Part shown: in pieces, positions 11,391-21,589 of the stretch
Layout: every line of letters starts with the position of its first letter
How positions within the stretch are numbered: position 1 is the first letter of the stretch
NCBI GenBank assembly: GCA_963921195.1
Contig: OY992536.1
Location: 324,339,038-324,403,037, forward strand
From: Pegoplata infirma
Taxonomy: Eukaryota; Arthropoda; Insecta; Diptera; Anthomyiidae
Reading direction: 5' to 3'
Length of the DNA: 64,000 bases
Made by a program: the position numbers and the translations under genes
Notes under the pieces: generated by a model
Database searches by the model: none
The model's input: only the letters and a program-made list of their open reading frames with translations
What the model was told of the DNA's origin: nothing

Positions 11391-11921
11391 ACAAGTGAGA
11401 GTGTTACATTCGGCTGTGCCGAATCTTTTATACCCTCCAAAATGTAAAAAAACAATATAAAACAAAATCCAGGGGCGTCTTTTTTTTGGGGGGGGGTTGG
11501 TGGGAGACGTTAGGGGCACCTTCCCCTTGCGATTTTGAACTTCTTTTGAGATAAGAATGTTGCATTTGCTTAGCAAAAGTACAAAAAACACTTTAAAAAA
11601 TGCGGTTTTTCTTAGGTTGGTTTAGTTCTCCAAGGGGGAACTTTTTTCTCCTTGGTCCGATTTTGCCCATTTCCGAACTTAACCTGCCTAGGAATATAAG
11701 ACATATTCGTGCCAAACTTCGGATGTCTAGCTCTTTTATTTTGGACTGTATCGTGTCTTCTACAGACGTACAGACGGACGGACATCGCCAGAATGTCTTA
11801 GAATCGATCACTGATCAATAAAATATATACTTTATGGGGTCCTAGACCGATATTTCGATGCGTTACACACGGAATGACAAAGTGAGTATACCCCCCATAC
11901 TGTGGTTGGAGGGTATAAAAA
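11391..11921 (+). repeat. AACAAGT/GGGTATAAAA dispersed repeat, nearly complete
   Basis: Starts AACAAGTGAGAG, followed by 'ttcggctgtgccgaat' and 'tataccctcca', and ends 'ggagggtataaaa'. The subterminal 'taccctcc' and 'ggagggta' are inverted to each other. The inner part carries a conserved run: 'cttggtccgatttt', 'gaacttaacctgcc', 'agacatattcgtgcc', 'gacggacggacatcgc', 'ctttatggggtc', 'gttacacacggaatgac'. Frames of 65-75 codons in it appear on both strands and are spurious. Confidence 0.82.
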
Positions 11922-11973
11922 ACATTTATTTTAGGTTAATCAACTACAAATATTTAGTTCATTGTTCAAAACT

Positions 11974-13251
11974 GATGATACTGTGCTATTAGTCACTGGA
12001 CCCAACGTCAGAGAAAACACATATAATTTACAAACAGCTACAAATAACATCTTATGTTGGACAAAAAAATGGAGAATTAAGCTAAATGAATCAAAATCGA
12101 CCCATACAAATTTTACTAATAGAAATATAGTGAATCTACCCATATATATTAACAACGTACAAGGGAAGTCTCCCTAGTGTCATCCGCGGATCTTTATGGA
12201 ATTGGTTTTATTTTGTAGATCAGAAAAAATAAAGGGACACGTATTTTTTTTTTAGCGGCCCAAATTCATATTTAGGGGGTGAAAAGGAGGGGGAAAGACA
12301 GGGCCATTTTTCAGTTATGATACATACCAAATGAAAGGTCTTTGGAAAACCTATGCACGTGTGCTAAGAACGTGTCTAAACATGCACAACTTTTCGTCAT
12401 ATTGAGTAAAATACCAAAATTTTAGGACATTTTTGTTAATAAGTCGAAAAATATTAACTTCTTTGTCCCGTTTTTAGCACCACGAGATATGTATTTTTAA
12501 TACCTTTAATATGATACCACACATGCCTATATTAATTTTGTTTAAATAGGCGTAAATCGTAAAAAACTGAAATAGGTCAATTTCCCCCCATACAAATCGA
12601 CCCCCCCTAAAAATGAGTTTGGGCCGCTAAAAAAAATACGTGTCGAATTAATTTTCGTTCTTAACAACATATCCAAATTTCATGAAGATCGGAGGGTCCA
12701 ATATGCTAATACAGCCAAATATCTTGGCTTCACGCTAGATGCAAAACTGAAATGAAAGGAGCATGTTACTATTTTACCAGCAAATCCTTAAACCAAAATG
12801 GACGTATGGCATCCAAATCTGGGGATGTACAGCGAAGTCTAATATTAAAATTATACAAACCTTCTAAAATAAGGTCCTTCGGCTGATAACAAATAGTCCA
12901 TGGTATATCAGAAATGATGACATTCATAGAGATTTAAATATACTAAATGTAAACGATGTGATCAAGATATATGCAAAAAAACATGCGCAAAAAGTACTAA
13001 ATCACGAGAATGAAGATCTTCGAGAAGTGATTCTAAATCCCTTGCAGCACAACAGATTAAAGAGAACTTTGCCAACGGATTTGTATCTGGCGAATGACAA
13101 AATTTTCTACAAAATGTATTCTTGTTTTAAATGTTGGGTATAACCAATGGGTTTTATCCTAACTACCCGTGATTATTTATTGGAATGTATATTACTAGAT
13201 GATCCTTAATTGCACTCAGTTGTAATAAATAAACTTTGAAAAAAAAAAAAA
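11974..13251 (+). pseudogene. jockey LINE, 5'-truncated, with 13-bp target duplication
   Basis: Insertion is flanked by ATTGTTCAAAACT at 11961-11973 and 13252-13264. It starts exactly at codons for DDT of the reverse transcriptase 'YADDT' motif, so the two aspartates are kept but everything upstream is missing. Downstream pieces are NLQTATNNILCWTKKWRIKL, AKYLGFTLDAKLK, and then WYIRNDDIHRDL and KRTLPTDL of the jockey C-terminus. A segment between is deleted, stops are present, and an inverted-repeat element sits at 12163-12704. It ends with 'aataaactttg' and a poly(A) tail of about 13 bases. jockey family by similarity of these pieces. Confidence 0.88.
12163..12704. mobile_element. TIR element inside the jockey copy, about 540 bp
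   Basis: Imperfect inverted repeats of about 100 bp. The best-matched part is GACACGTATTTTTTTT with AGCGGCCCAAA (left, 12237-12272) against its complement at 12615-12650. Outer parts 'ggatctttatggaatt' and 'aaatttcatgaagatc' also pair. It splits the jockey frame between the codons around 'YINNVQ' and 'ANTAKYLG'. No coding capacity seen; ends are approximate. Confidence 0.75.
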
Positions 13252-13641
13252 ATTGTTCAAAACTTTTCTAAAAACTGTGTTTAAATGCTGATTTTGACAA
13301 AAAGGCTGCTAAACCACTTGTAATTTTGAATTATAAAACGAATTTGTAAAATATGCAAATTTTTGCTGAGTGTAGGGGCGACATAGTAATTTTTTGACTA
13401 AAAAGTGGGACAAGGCGCAAAAAAGGTTAGAAACCATTGCTTTATTTGAAAGAGCAAACATTCCCATTTTTTATGGCAACGACTTCATTGATGCGTCCCC
13501 GGCTTGCTCCGCTCTATCGCATTGACGCGGTGTCAATTGATCACTTCAGAGCTGCGGTTTAAACCCTTTAGACATTTTTTAGGGGTGTTGTTAAAGATCC
13601 ATTCAATGTAGAAAATCCAAAAATTTTCTAGGCTCTTTCGA

Positions 13642-13775
13642 CGAATATCGTTGATGCCATTCGTAAGATAGAACCAGAAACATTCAAAAAGGTCTTAGAA
13701 AAATGGGTGACGAGGATGAGCTACTGCGGATCTAATCGAGGCAGCTGCATGAATGAAGTCGTTTGCCATAAATAA
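13642..13775 (+). pseudogene. Transposase C-terminal remnant, Tc1/mariner type
   Basis: About 44 codons read NIVDAIRKIEPE, then after an apparent one-base frameshift KKVLEKWVTRMSYC, then NRGSCMNEVV and a TAA stop. The pattern '..I..I....L..V...W..R...C...RG.H..E..' is how many Tc1/mariner-related transposases end. The stop lies just inside the right inverted repeat, the usual place. The catalytic domain is deleted. Confidence 0.55.
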
Positions 13776-14371
13776 TGGGAATATTTGCTCTTTCAAATAA
13801 AGGTATAAGGTTACAAAAATATTAAGTATTGTTCACTTTATTTTATTTTGCATTTTTCGCGAAAAACGCGAATTGATTTAAAAACCCTGAGAGATAACAA
13901 TTTCTGACTATAGTAAACTTTTTCTATAGTGCAAAAAAAAACCTTTTTTTTTATTTTTCGCGAAAACGCGAATTGATCTGGAAGAACTGGGAGACACGGG
14001 TATTTTATTTTCGGCTCTATTTTCGGACGGAGCTACAACTGTCTCGCGAAAACCTTGGTAAATCCATTTGTTTTCGAAACTGTGAACAGACCATAACAAA
14101 AAGTAAAGTTAGGAAAGAGAAAAGGATAAATTAATATAATCCTTTTAAATCGAATTAAAATTACAACACATACTTTAATATAATATCTTAGGACAATCAA
14201 ATGTGGCATCATCATCATCATTATATTTATCATCATTTAATAGACATTTTAAAATATAAATGAATGGAAATAAACATAAAATATAACTTTGTTCAATATA
14301 CACACATAAAAGGTATTCCACAACAAATGTCCTCTAAAGAAAAGCATGTGCCCCATGAATTTCTGAATAGG

Positions 14372-14749
14372 TTGTATTGATAACCCTATATGGAACTAAG
14401 AAAATTGCGTTTTCAAAACCTGGTCTCAGGCGTGGCTAAATATTGAGAAAATGGTAAAATTTGTGTCGAATTTCCGATATTAAAAAAAAGGTGCCGGATT
14501 TTAAATACATTTTCTTTTTTTAGTAAATTACAAATTTTGAAATGGGTTCAGAAAATTTTCAAAAAAAAAAATTAAAAGAATGTAAATTTTTGAGATTGTA
14601 GTGCATTTCGTTTAAATTTGATCAAAGGGAACTCGACACAAATTTGAAAATTTGTTAATATTAAGCCACACCTCCTTAGCCAAGGTTTTGAAAAATTGAA
14701 AAATCAAAAACGAAGTTTTCTTAGTTCCATATAGGGCTATCAATACAAT
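14372..14749. mobile_element. Small inverted-repeat element, 378 bp
   Basis: Ends TTGTATTGATA.CCCTATAT and its reverse complement, continuing 'ggaactaagaaaa' and 'ggcgtggct' / 'agccacacct'. Arms are imperfect and about 150 bp, with a T/A-rich centre near 14550. Non-coding. No target duplication recognised. Confidence 0.72.
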
Positions 14750-14783
14750 CCCCAGCAAAAAATAGGGCGGAGTACTTCTATTT

Positions 14784-15180
14784 GGAATGCTTTAAAACTA
14801 CAACAAATGTAATGAAATACAACAAAAATAACAAAAAACACAAGAAAAAAATGCAAAGGCATTCTTTTCTACTCCATAAAAATTTGTTATTCAGCACTTA
14901 ACTCATTACCTTCTGCGACACTCCCATACAAAAGTAAGTAGATATTCAGTAGATAAGAAGTACTCCGAACTTTCGAACAACTTCCGACTACTTTCCTGGA
15001 GTAGTTCTTATCTACTGAATATCTACTTACATTTGTATGAAGGTGTCGCGATAGGTAATGAGTTAAGAGCTGAATATCTATGTATTCTGGAGTAGAAAAA
15101 AATGTTTGTGTGTTTTTGTCTTGTGTTTTTTGTTATTTTTGTTGTATTTCATTACATTTGTTACAGTTTTAAAGCACTCC
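14784..15180. mobile_element. Foldback element, 397 bp, almost all stem
   Basis: Arms of about 185 bp. Landmarks in the left arm are GCTTTAAAACTACAACAAAT, AACAAAAAACACAAGA, TCTACTCCA, CACTTAACTCATTACC and GTAGATATTCAGTAGATAAG; all return as reverse complements in the right arm. The loop is about 25 bp near 14980. The 90-codon frame at 15102-15374 starts in the right arm and is a by-product. Confidence 0.85.
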
Positions 15181-15571
15181 ACTGGGAAGTGGTAATGACT
15201 TTTTTTGCAGGGTCTATTCAAAAATTCAAAGGACACTTGTTTTTTTTTCGCTGGACATTTGGTGTGGAATTATTCATAAATACAATACAATTTCTTAATA
15301 TGTCACACATAATAAAAACTTATACAAAAAATATACAAAACATTGCAAAAATATGGAAAGGAAAATATGTATAAATGGGATGTTAAAATACCAACACGTG
15401 CCTTTATGACCATTGTAATAAATGCTTGTTAAGAATGTATGAAAACGTGTTAACCAAAATAGGATAAAAATATAGAAAACATATTTATAAAAGAAATGTC
15501 ACTGTTCAAAGGACCAGCAGCCGGCAATAAGTACACCCACATCATCCAACTCCCATACATGGTCGTTTGAA

Positions 15572-15848
15572 AAAAAAAACTAGGGAGAGTGTTAAATTGG
15601 CCTATGCCGAATCCTTTATACCTTCCGAAATTAAACAAAAAACATATTTTAAAAAACATTAGACAAATTTGTGTCAGACTTCACGAGGTTGTTCCGGTGT
15701 TCTTTAAATTTAGACTACATCGGGAATTTATAGATAGACATCGATAGAATATCTCAGAATCGGTCAAGGATAAATTATATATATGATGCGTTACACACGA
15801 AACGAAAATTTTAGTATACCCCAATTCAGTGGTTGAAGGACATTAAAA
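15572..15848 (+). repeat. AACAAGT/GGGTATAAAA repeat, shortened copy
   Basis: Begins 'aaactagggagagtgt' with 'cctatgccgaatcc' and 'tatacctt', and ends 'gttgaaggacatta'. The middle has 'gacatcgatagaat' and 'gcgttacacacg'. Internally deleted to about half the length of the copy at 11391. Confidence 0.65.
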
Positions 15849-15849
15849 A

Positions 15850-16454
15850 AAACACACACTTAAAATACCAAAACGGAATATATGACACATCATAACTTGT
15901 ATACAAACTCGATTCGACAATGTTAAGATTATGGATGAAATTCTATAAAAAAAATACAATAAACATAAGTTAATATTTTTCGATATGTTTGTTCATTTTT
16001 CTATTTCTTTTGCCTTTTTTATTTTTTTTCAAATTCCTTAACAAGGTCGTTAAAAGCACTCAACAATTTGTAATAGTGGTTGGTGACCATAAAAATATTC
16101 AATATTTCTAACCGAAAAAATGTTTCCAAAGAAGGAAAACAAATTGTATTGTAAATGTTTTTGAAATTGCAACAAGAAAAATTGCTATAGAAATGTTTGA
16201 ATATGAAAATAATAGGTTTAAGTTTACACACACACATTCATGTAAAAAAAAAACCCTTTTTGTATGCTTTAAAAATTTAGAAAAAAAAGAGTAAATAAAA
16301 TACTTGAAATAATATGGAAATTTTCAATGGGAAAATGTACAAGAAAAAACGAATTGAAAAAATATTGAAATAAATTGCATATTTTATAAACATACTTATA
16401 ATAAGAAAGTGTTAATGTTTAAGAAATAAAAAAATAAAAAAGCAAAAACTTGAC
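15850..16454. other. AT-rich region, no gene
   Basis: A/T-rich with homopolymer runs. A 72-codon minus-strand frame at 16019-16237 is phenylalanine- and isoleucine-rich, as expected from translating T-rich DNA. Nothing else seen. Confidence 0.4.
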
Positions 16455-16585
16455 ACAGTGTCTCGAAAGATGGAAAAACTAGGCGAGGTCTTATACTCTT
16501 ATCACTGGATCTATAAAAAGCTGCCCAACATTGGCCCAATAAGCCATTTTAGGACATCGACATTTTCATTAGACCTACGAAAAAT
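16455..16585 (+). pseudogene. RNase-H LINE fragment, post-RT region
   Basis: 'aaactaggcgaggtc', 'aaaagctgcccaacattggc' and 'ccataattt'-like words match 22235-22330, where the LINE reads GAIKNCPILAQEA. About 120 bp, no frame retained. Confidence 0.55.
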
Positions 16586-16828
16586 ATGGCAAAAAAAACT
16601 GGAAAAAGATCTAGTAATACTAGTATTATAAAATATTTTTTATTCTGAACATTACAAAATGTATGATTTTTATTTAAAAAATTTCATGTTTCTTTAAATT
16701 GAATTTTAATAAACCACTTTTGTTTCGTTAAAAAAAATCGTTTTTGATATCTTTTTTTTTTTGATAATTTTTGGGATTTTGGATAATTTCGGACAAATTC
16801 CTGGATAATTTTTTGACCTCTTCCTCAG

Positions 16829-18850
16829 TGAGTAATCCTCACTTCTCACCCTGAAAAGTACGAAGTGAAAATACTTGCACCTCTCGGAAATTCGGATCAC
16901 AGTACTATTTCTGCATCTTTTTCATATTCTACTCTTCGTAGCGTTTCTAACATGGCACCGAAACACTCAATTTTCCTCTATGAAAAAGCTCGTTGGGCCG
17001 AACTCAACGATTTCTTCCGGCATTTTAATTGGAAACTTCTCGATCGAAACGTCGTTGCCGCTGCCGAAATGGTAGTAAATATTATTATGCTAGGAATGAA
17101 GTTTTTTATTCCCACGAAGCATATTTCGGCTAAATCAAAGCACTAGTGTTGGTTTAACCAGACGTGCAAAAATGCAGTCAGATCCAGAGAGGAAGCGTTC
17201 AGTAATTGGCGTTCGACAAGAACGTCGTTACTGGTCTGTATCGCAAAAAGGCGAGAACCGAGTGTGCCAAAGTACTTAGGCGCGAAAAGGTTCTATACAA
17301 ACGGCGTCTACGTGCCACAGTTGTTTCTGCTCCTCGGGGCAGTAAGACTTTTTGGTCGTTCGTTAGAAGAGTAAAGGATAATGCTAGTTCTTCTATTCCA
17401 ACTCTTTTAAAGGACGACCAATCATTCACTGACCCGGTTGATAAGGCCAACCTTTTCGCTGAACTTTTTGCAAGAAATTCTTTCTTGCCGGAAACGAATC
17501 AACCACTGCCCGTTTTCGAAAGGGTATTCTATACTATGCCTTCGATTTTCTTTCGAGCTCGAGCAGTCAAAAGGATTCTTGCGAACCTCAACGTAAACAA
17601 GTCACCGGGGCCGGATGGCATATCAGCATTGGTGCTGAAGCAGTGCTCTTCTACGTTGACACGTCAATTGGCTAATCTTTCCAGCTCTTCTTACCGTGCA
17701 GCAGTCTTCCCCTCGTGTTGGAAGGTGGCCAATGTCCAGCCAATCCCTTAAAAGGGTGCTGCTAACAACCCTTAAAATTACCGCCCATCGCAATTTGCTC
17801 TGCGCTCTCCAAAAAGATGGAGAGCATGGTTAACTACCATCTTGTGAAGTATTAAGAGAACAATTCACTTTTAAATGATCGACAGTATGGCTTCCGTAGC
17901 GGTCGATCTACGGGAGACCTGTTGGTGTTTCTATCGGAACGTTGGAGTCGGTCCCTTCACCATTTTGGTAAGAGTAAAGTGGTTGCTCTAGATATTTCTA
18001 AGGCGTTAGACCGTGTGTGGCACTCCTACTCTTTTCCTTATTTATAATAATAACCTTCTTGGTCAGACGTTCAATCCTATCTACTCTTTTGCAGATGACA
18101 GCAACATTTGCCATTCATTTTCATTCGGTCACAGGCCAAGCTCTCTGGAGATTGAGGGCATGCGGCAAAACATGAATGACACATTCAAACACGACCTTTC
18201 TAGAATCTCCGAGTGGGGTCGAGTGAATAAGGTAGATTTTAATGCACGCAGGACCCAATGTTGTATGTTAACCCACAGACGCGCTGTGGAATTAACATTG
18301 TCATCTGTAGCTATGGATGGTATAGGTATTGAGGAATCGGATACTCTTGAATGAACACGTGTTTCAAGTGTTGAAAGAGGCATTCAAGTGTCTTGGTTTT
18401 CTAAAGCGGTGCAAGACTTACTTCACTCCATCCGACCTCCTTACTATTTATACCAGCTATATTCGGCCAAAAATGGAATACAACTCTCATATATGGGTAG
18501 GGGCTTCAGTGTCTATTCTGAAGGTTATGGGCCGTGTTCAGGGGAGGGCGGTGAAGCTTATCAATGACAGAAGTGTATCACACTCTATTGATGCGTTGGT
18601 TCATCGTCGGAATGTGGGTTGTGTGGCACTTTTATTTCGATATTACGATGGGAGATGCTCATCTGAGATAAGTGAACTTATTCCTCGGGACCGAGTATTT
18701 ATTCGTAACACTCGCTTATCTAGTAGAGCACATCCATTTGTAGTTGATTGTCCTCCCTCTTTCCTCCTTCCCATACCCTATTTTCCTGATCAGTACAATG
18801 CATAGCATGAGTAGGGGGCATCCCCTGAGTATTGGTTAAAGTAAAAAAAA
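16829..18850 (+). pseudogene. CR1/jockey-like LINE: endonuclease tail and reverse transcriptase, inactive
   Basis: The longest protein remnant in the window. It begins within the endonuclease: SHPEKYEVKILAPLGNSDH, with the conserved SDH. A linker follows, then reverse transcriptase: NKSPGPDGIS (17593-17622), YGFRSGRSTGD (17887-17919), LDISKALDRVWH (motif A, 17986-18022) and SFADDSN (motif C, near 18090). The thumb/tail follows from 18355: FLKRCKTYFTPSDLLTIY, YIRPKMEYNSHIW, RVQGRAVKLI. The part between motif A and motif C, including the expected 'PQGS' motif, is deleted at the join at 18022. Stops at 17749 and 17850 and several frameshifts add to this. A short A-run near 18843 may be the 3' tail. 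A second copy lies in reverse at 555-860. No RNase H is seen, consistent with a CR1-like family. Confidence 0.87.
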
Positions 18851-19187
18851 GTGGTTCTTATAGAACCACATGTAGACATGAGAACCAGAGATTCAGTAGT
18901 ACATTTTAACAATTCTAATCCACATTTTTGGAATTTTTTATTAGATTTCCACATTAGTAATAGCGCCTTTAGAATCATTGACTATGTAGTTTGTATGAGA
19001 TCATATGAAGACATTGAAATGCTTAACTAGATTAGTGTGGAAATCCGTTTCAAGTTGTATTTTAAAATTTTCCAAATGTATTAAAAAGGTGTAGACTCTT
19101 CGTTGACAATGTCACAAGAAAGTCACCCAAAATAGCCGACAAAAGTGTTGACTTAAAGACTCTTCACCCCTTCCTACAGGGTTGTGA
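18851..19187. other. Region without a gene
   Basis: Starts with a small perfect hairpin GTGGTTC.TA.GAACCAC at 18851-18869. The rest is AT-rich, with no coding or repeat match until the tRNA-like element at 19188. Confidence 0.4.
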
Positions 19188-19614
19188 CGGAGCATAGATA
19201 CAAACTCAATATGTTAAAGCAGAATATTAAACAAAATGGATTTTAAGTGTTATAATTTGTTGATATACTTTAGCTAAGTGGCTAGAGACTAAGCTTCACG
19301 AACAACTGGTTTTGTGTTCGAATCTCGATGGGGATAAGTTAAAAAACATATAAATTTTTAAAAATAGAAAATTGTAAATAAATAAAATAATGAAAAAAAT
19401 AAAATAAAAAAAAATAAATTAAATTGAAATAATAAAATAAATAAAAATAGAATTGAATTTTTTTTCATAGCCTATGAACTTTTTCATAGGTTTCTGGTTT
19501 CTACGAATTTGTTTCATAGATTCTATGAAGGGCATCATTGGCTCACTTCTAATGATTTTTTTCATAGAATCAGTGTACGTTTTCATAGCCGTAATGAACA
19601 AAATTCTGTCAGTG
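19188..19614. mobile_element. tRNA-like TIR element, one-ended copy (module A only)
   Basis: Right end is CAGTG followed by TA at 19615-19616, matching the CACTGAAAG ends of the complete copies at 30659-31512 and 40511-43620. It keeps tRNA-like module A (about 19270-19330) and the 'gtaatgaacaaaa' / 'cgttttcatagcc' end sequence, but the other half is missing. It begins with 'agagcat.gatacaaactc', which in the 43-kb copy lies between the two modules. Confidence 0.75.
19269..19333 (+). repeat. tRNA-like module A
   Basis: Reads TAGCTAAGTGGCTAGAGACT, resembling the A box and D arm of a tRNA, then after a spacer GTGTTCGAATCTC, resembling the B box and T arm. An A-rich, TAAA-rich stretch of about 120 bp follows, like a SINE tail. 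Homologous modules are at 30894-30962 (minus) and 43308-43372 (plus). It does not fold as a complete tRNA by eye, so it is tRNA-derived rather than a tRNA gene. Confidence 0.6.
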
Positions 19615-19619
19615 TAGTT

Positions 19620-21589
19620 AAATTTTTGTCTCTCATATAACAAAATTTTATGCCACTGTGTCAATAACAGTTTTATAGAAAAACCATAACGACTTCTTTA
19701 AATGTTTGGCCATAAAAATTTGAATAAAAAGATTGTAACTTGCAGAAGTCATCAATAAAAGGTTTGAAAATCGTATGGATAGAAAAAAACTTTCTTTTTT
19801 TTTAGGGTAATTTTTTTTATTATTTTGTCAATAATAAACTCATTTGCAATTGTTAAAAAAAAAACTAAAAAAATATTTAATAATAAAAATACCAGCACAT
19901 AAATTATATTAAACATCCTTTTATTCGCAACCCCTCAATGAAACAAACAAACCAAAAAAAATAAATGAATTTATTAACATTTATGTCAAAATATTTCAAG
20001 CAGAAAATTACACTTTTGACTCTTAACTACATGTATCTCAAACAAGTATTTTTAGTCAACCAAACCAAAGAAAATCATACCATCCATCCATCCATCCAAC
20101 CGTGCCACAACAGAGAACGAAACAGACGACCCACTTATTGACAATACACCAACGTTTGGTTGTCAATGTTGTCATCATCAGCACATCCCATTTATACCTC
20201 CCCCCCTCGTATTAGAAACCCAGACCAGTTGCAAAAAAATTGTATACACAAATAATAAACTTAACACCCACACTCCTCCAAACATCCCATTCCACTCATT
20301 TCTACTTCCCCTGTTTTAACAATGGTATCGAACGAAAGTACTCTAACTCTAACAAGTGACTAAACGCGACATCGTCAACGACGGCGACAACGGCAATTCT
20401 TTGCTGTTTTAATGCTATTCAAAGACTCTCATCATCAGCAACATCCATATATCCCCCTTTTCACAATTGATGCCAATAAAACAAGCTGCAACATTAGCGT
20501 ATCATTGACTCGACTCCCCAGAAACAAACGTTTGCAAGGAACAAAAAAAAAATTAAACAGAAATCAAAAGGCACGTCACTTGAAGCGTACAAATGTCTGC
20601 GGGTGACATTCCAAACACCAAACAAATTTTATTTGGTGTTTTTCAATAATTTCTACTTAACTCTGTGTTTTGTATCGAGATGGGCTAAATGGGTGGCTAG
20701 AAGGTTGGATGAATGGTTTGAGATGGCAACAGGAAAAAATGCTACACAAATACAAGACACAAGGGTTTTTTTTAACCTGTGCACACAGTTAAGAAACACA
20801 AGGAAAGGTTAATAGGAAAAAGATACTGATGTCAAAAAAAATATATATAGCGGTTAGGGCTTTAAACCACCCAAACAGCCAAGCATTTCCACAACACAAT
20901 GTTAGAAGGAGGAGTGAGAATTTTATCATTTAAAATTTAACGGGTGTGATAAATACAATTTGATGATGACACAATGAATTGTTTGTTAATATTAACAAAT
21001 TTATTTTAATTTAAAATTACTCATACTTTGGAAAGTTATTATTATTTTGGAAGAGGGATGATAAACATGGTACTATTGTGTTTCTTTTTGACAACAATAA
21101 AATAAAGAAAAATATCGTTTGAGACCAAGGTCAATTGATTGCGCTATGGACCATCGGTCTATATGACCTTCAACCTAACATTAGGTCGATTGCTCGACAG
21201 AGACATTGTTCATACTGCCAGCACTTTTTGAGGATTTTATGATATTTGTCCGTATCAGTAGAGGAGCATAACTGGAAGTCTAGTTTCAGGTTAGGGTCTA
21301 CGAAATTCAATCCCGTTTTTTTGTAAAATGGTCTAGATTTCCTCTTCAATACTTAGGTATGTCTTTAGTTCCTGCTATATATTGGGACACATTTCTTTTC
21401 GTAGGGGAAGGACCGGCTGTATTACCGAAATCGTTAAGACCTTCTGAAGACTATGAAAAGATTACTGCATCTTCACTTAAGATCGACATATTCGGACCAA
21501 TATCCTTTGCACAGAAATCCGTATGCATGTGCAAAACTCAAATTTACTAATTGTAAGTCAGCTTTATATAGCCTTTACATAGCTTTGCA
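19620..21589. other. Low-repeat island, no gene recognised
   Basis: 19620-20040 is A/T-rich. From 20040 to 20820 the sequence is of higher complexity, with (CATC)n at about 20080-20098, CAACGACGGCGACAACGGCA near 20370 and no match to the repeat families here. Short frames at 20412-20812 have no domain. A candidate for retained host regulatory or intronic DNA. 20820-21590 is again AT-rich and unassigned. Confidence 0.4.

Larger units (their letters stand above)
11285..13439. mobile_element. hAT-like element with 8-bp target duplication
   Basis: Left end CAATGGCTTCCAACCTTT, right end (reverse complement) CAATGGTTTCTAACCTTT. The target CTTTATTT is duplicated exactly at 11277-11284 and 13440-13447, the 8-bp duplication characteristic of hAT elements. 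The interior contains other repeats (11391-11921, 11974-13251) and the tail of a CACTC element near 13265-13372, and no hAT transposase. It landed in the left inverted repeat of the Tc1-like element. Confidence 0.87.
11229..13857 (+). mobile_element. Tc1/mariner-like element, interrupted by a hAT
   Basis: Long inverted repeats of about 110 bp. The left arm lies at 11229-11284 plus 13440-13490, the right arm at 13752-13857. Shared words are AAAAATGCAA, AATAAAATAAA, ACAATACT, CTTTATTTGAAAGAGCAAA and ATTCCCATT.TTTATGGCAA. The left arm is cut by the hAT at 11285-13439. Between the arms lies a transposase tail (13642-13775). The clean element would be only about 470 bp, so it is an internally deleted copy. 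The superfamily assignment rests on the transposase tail. Confidence 0.75.
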
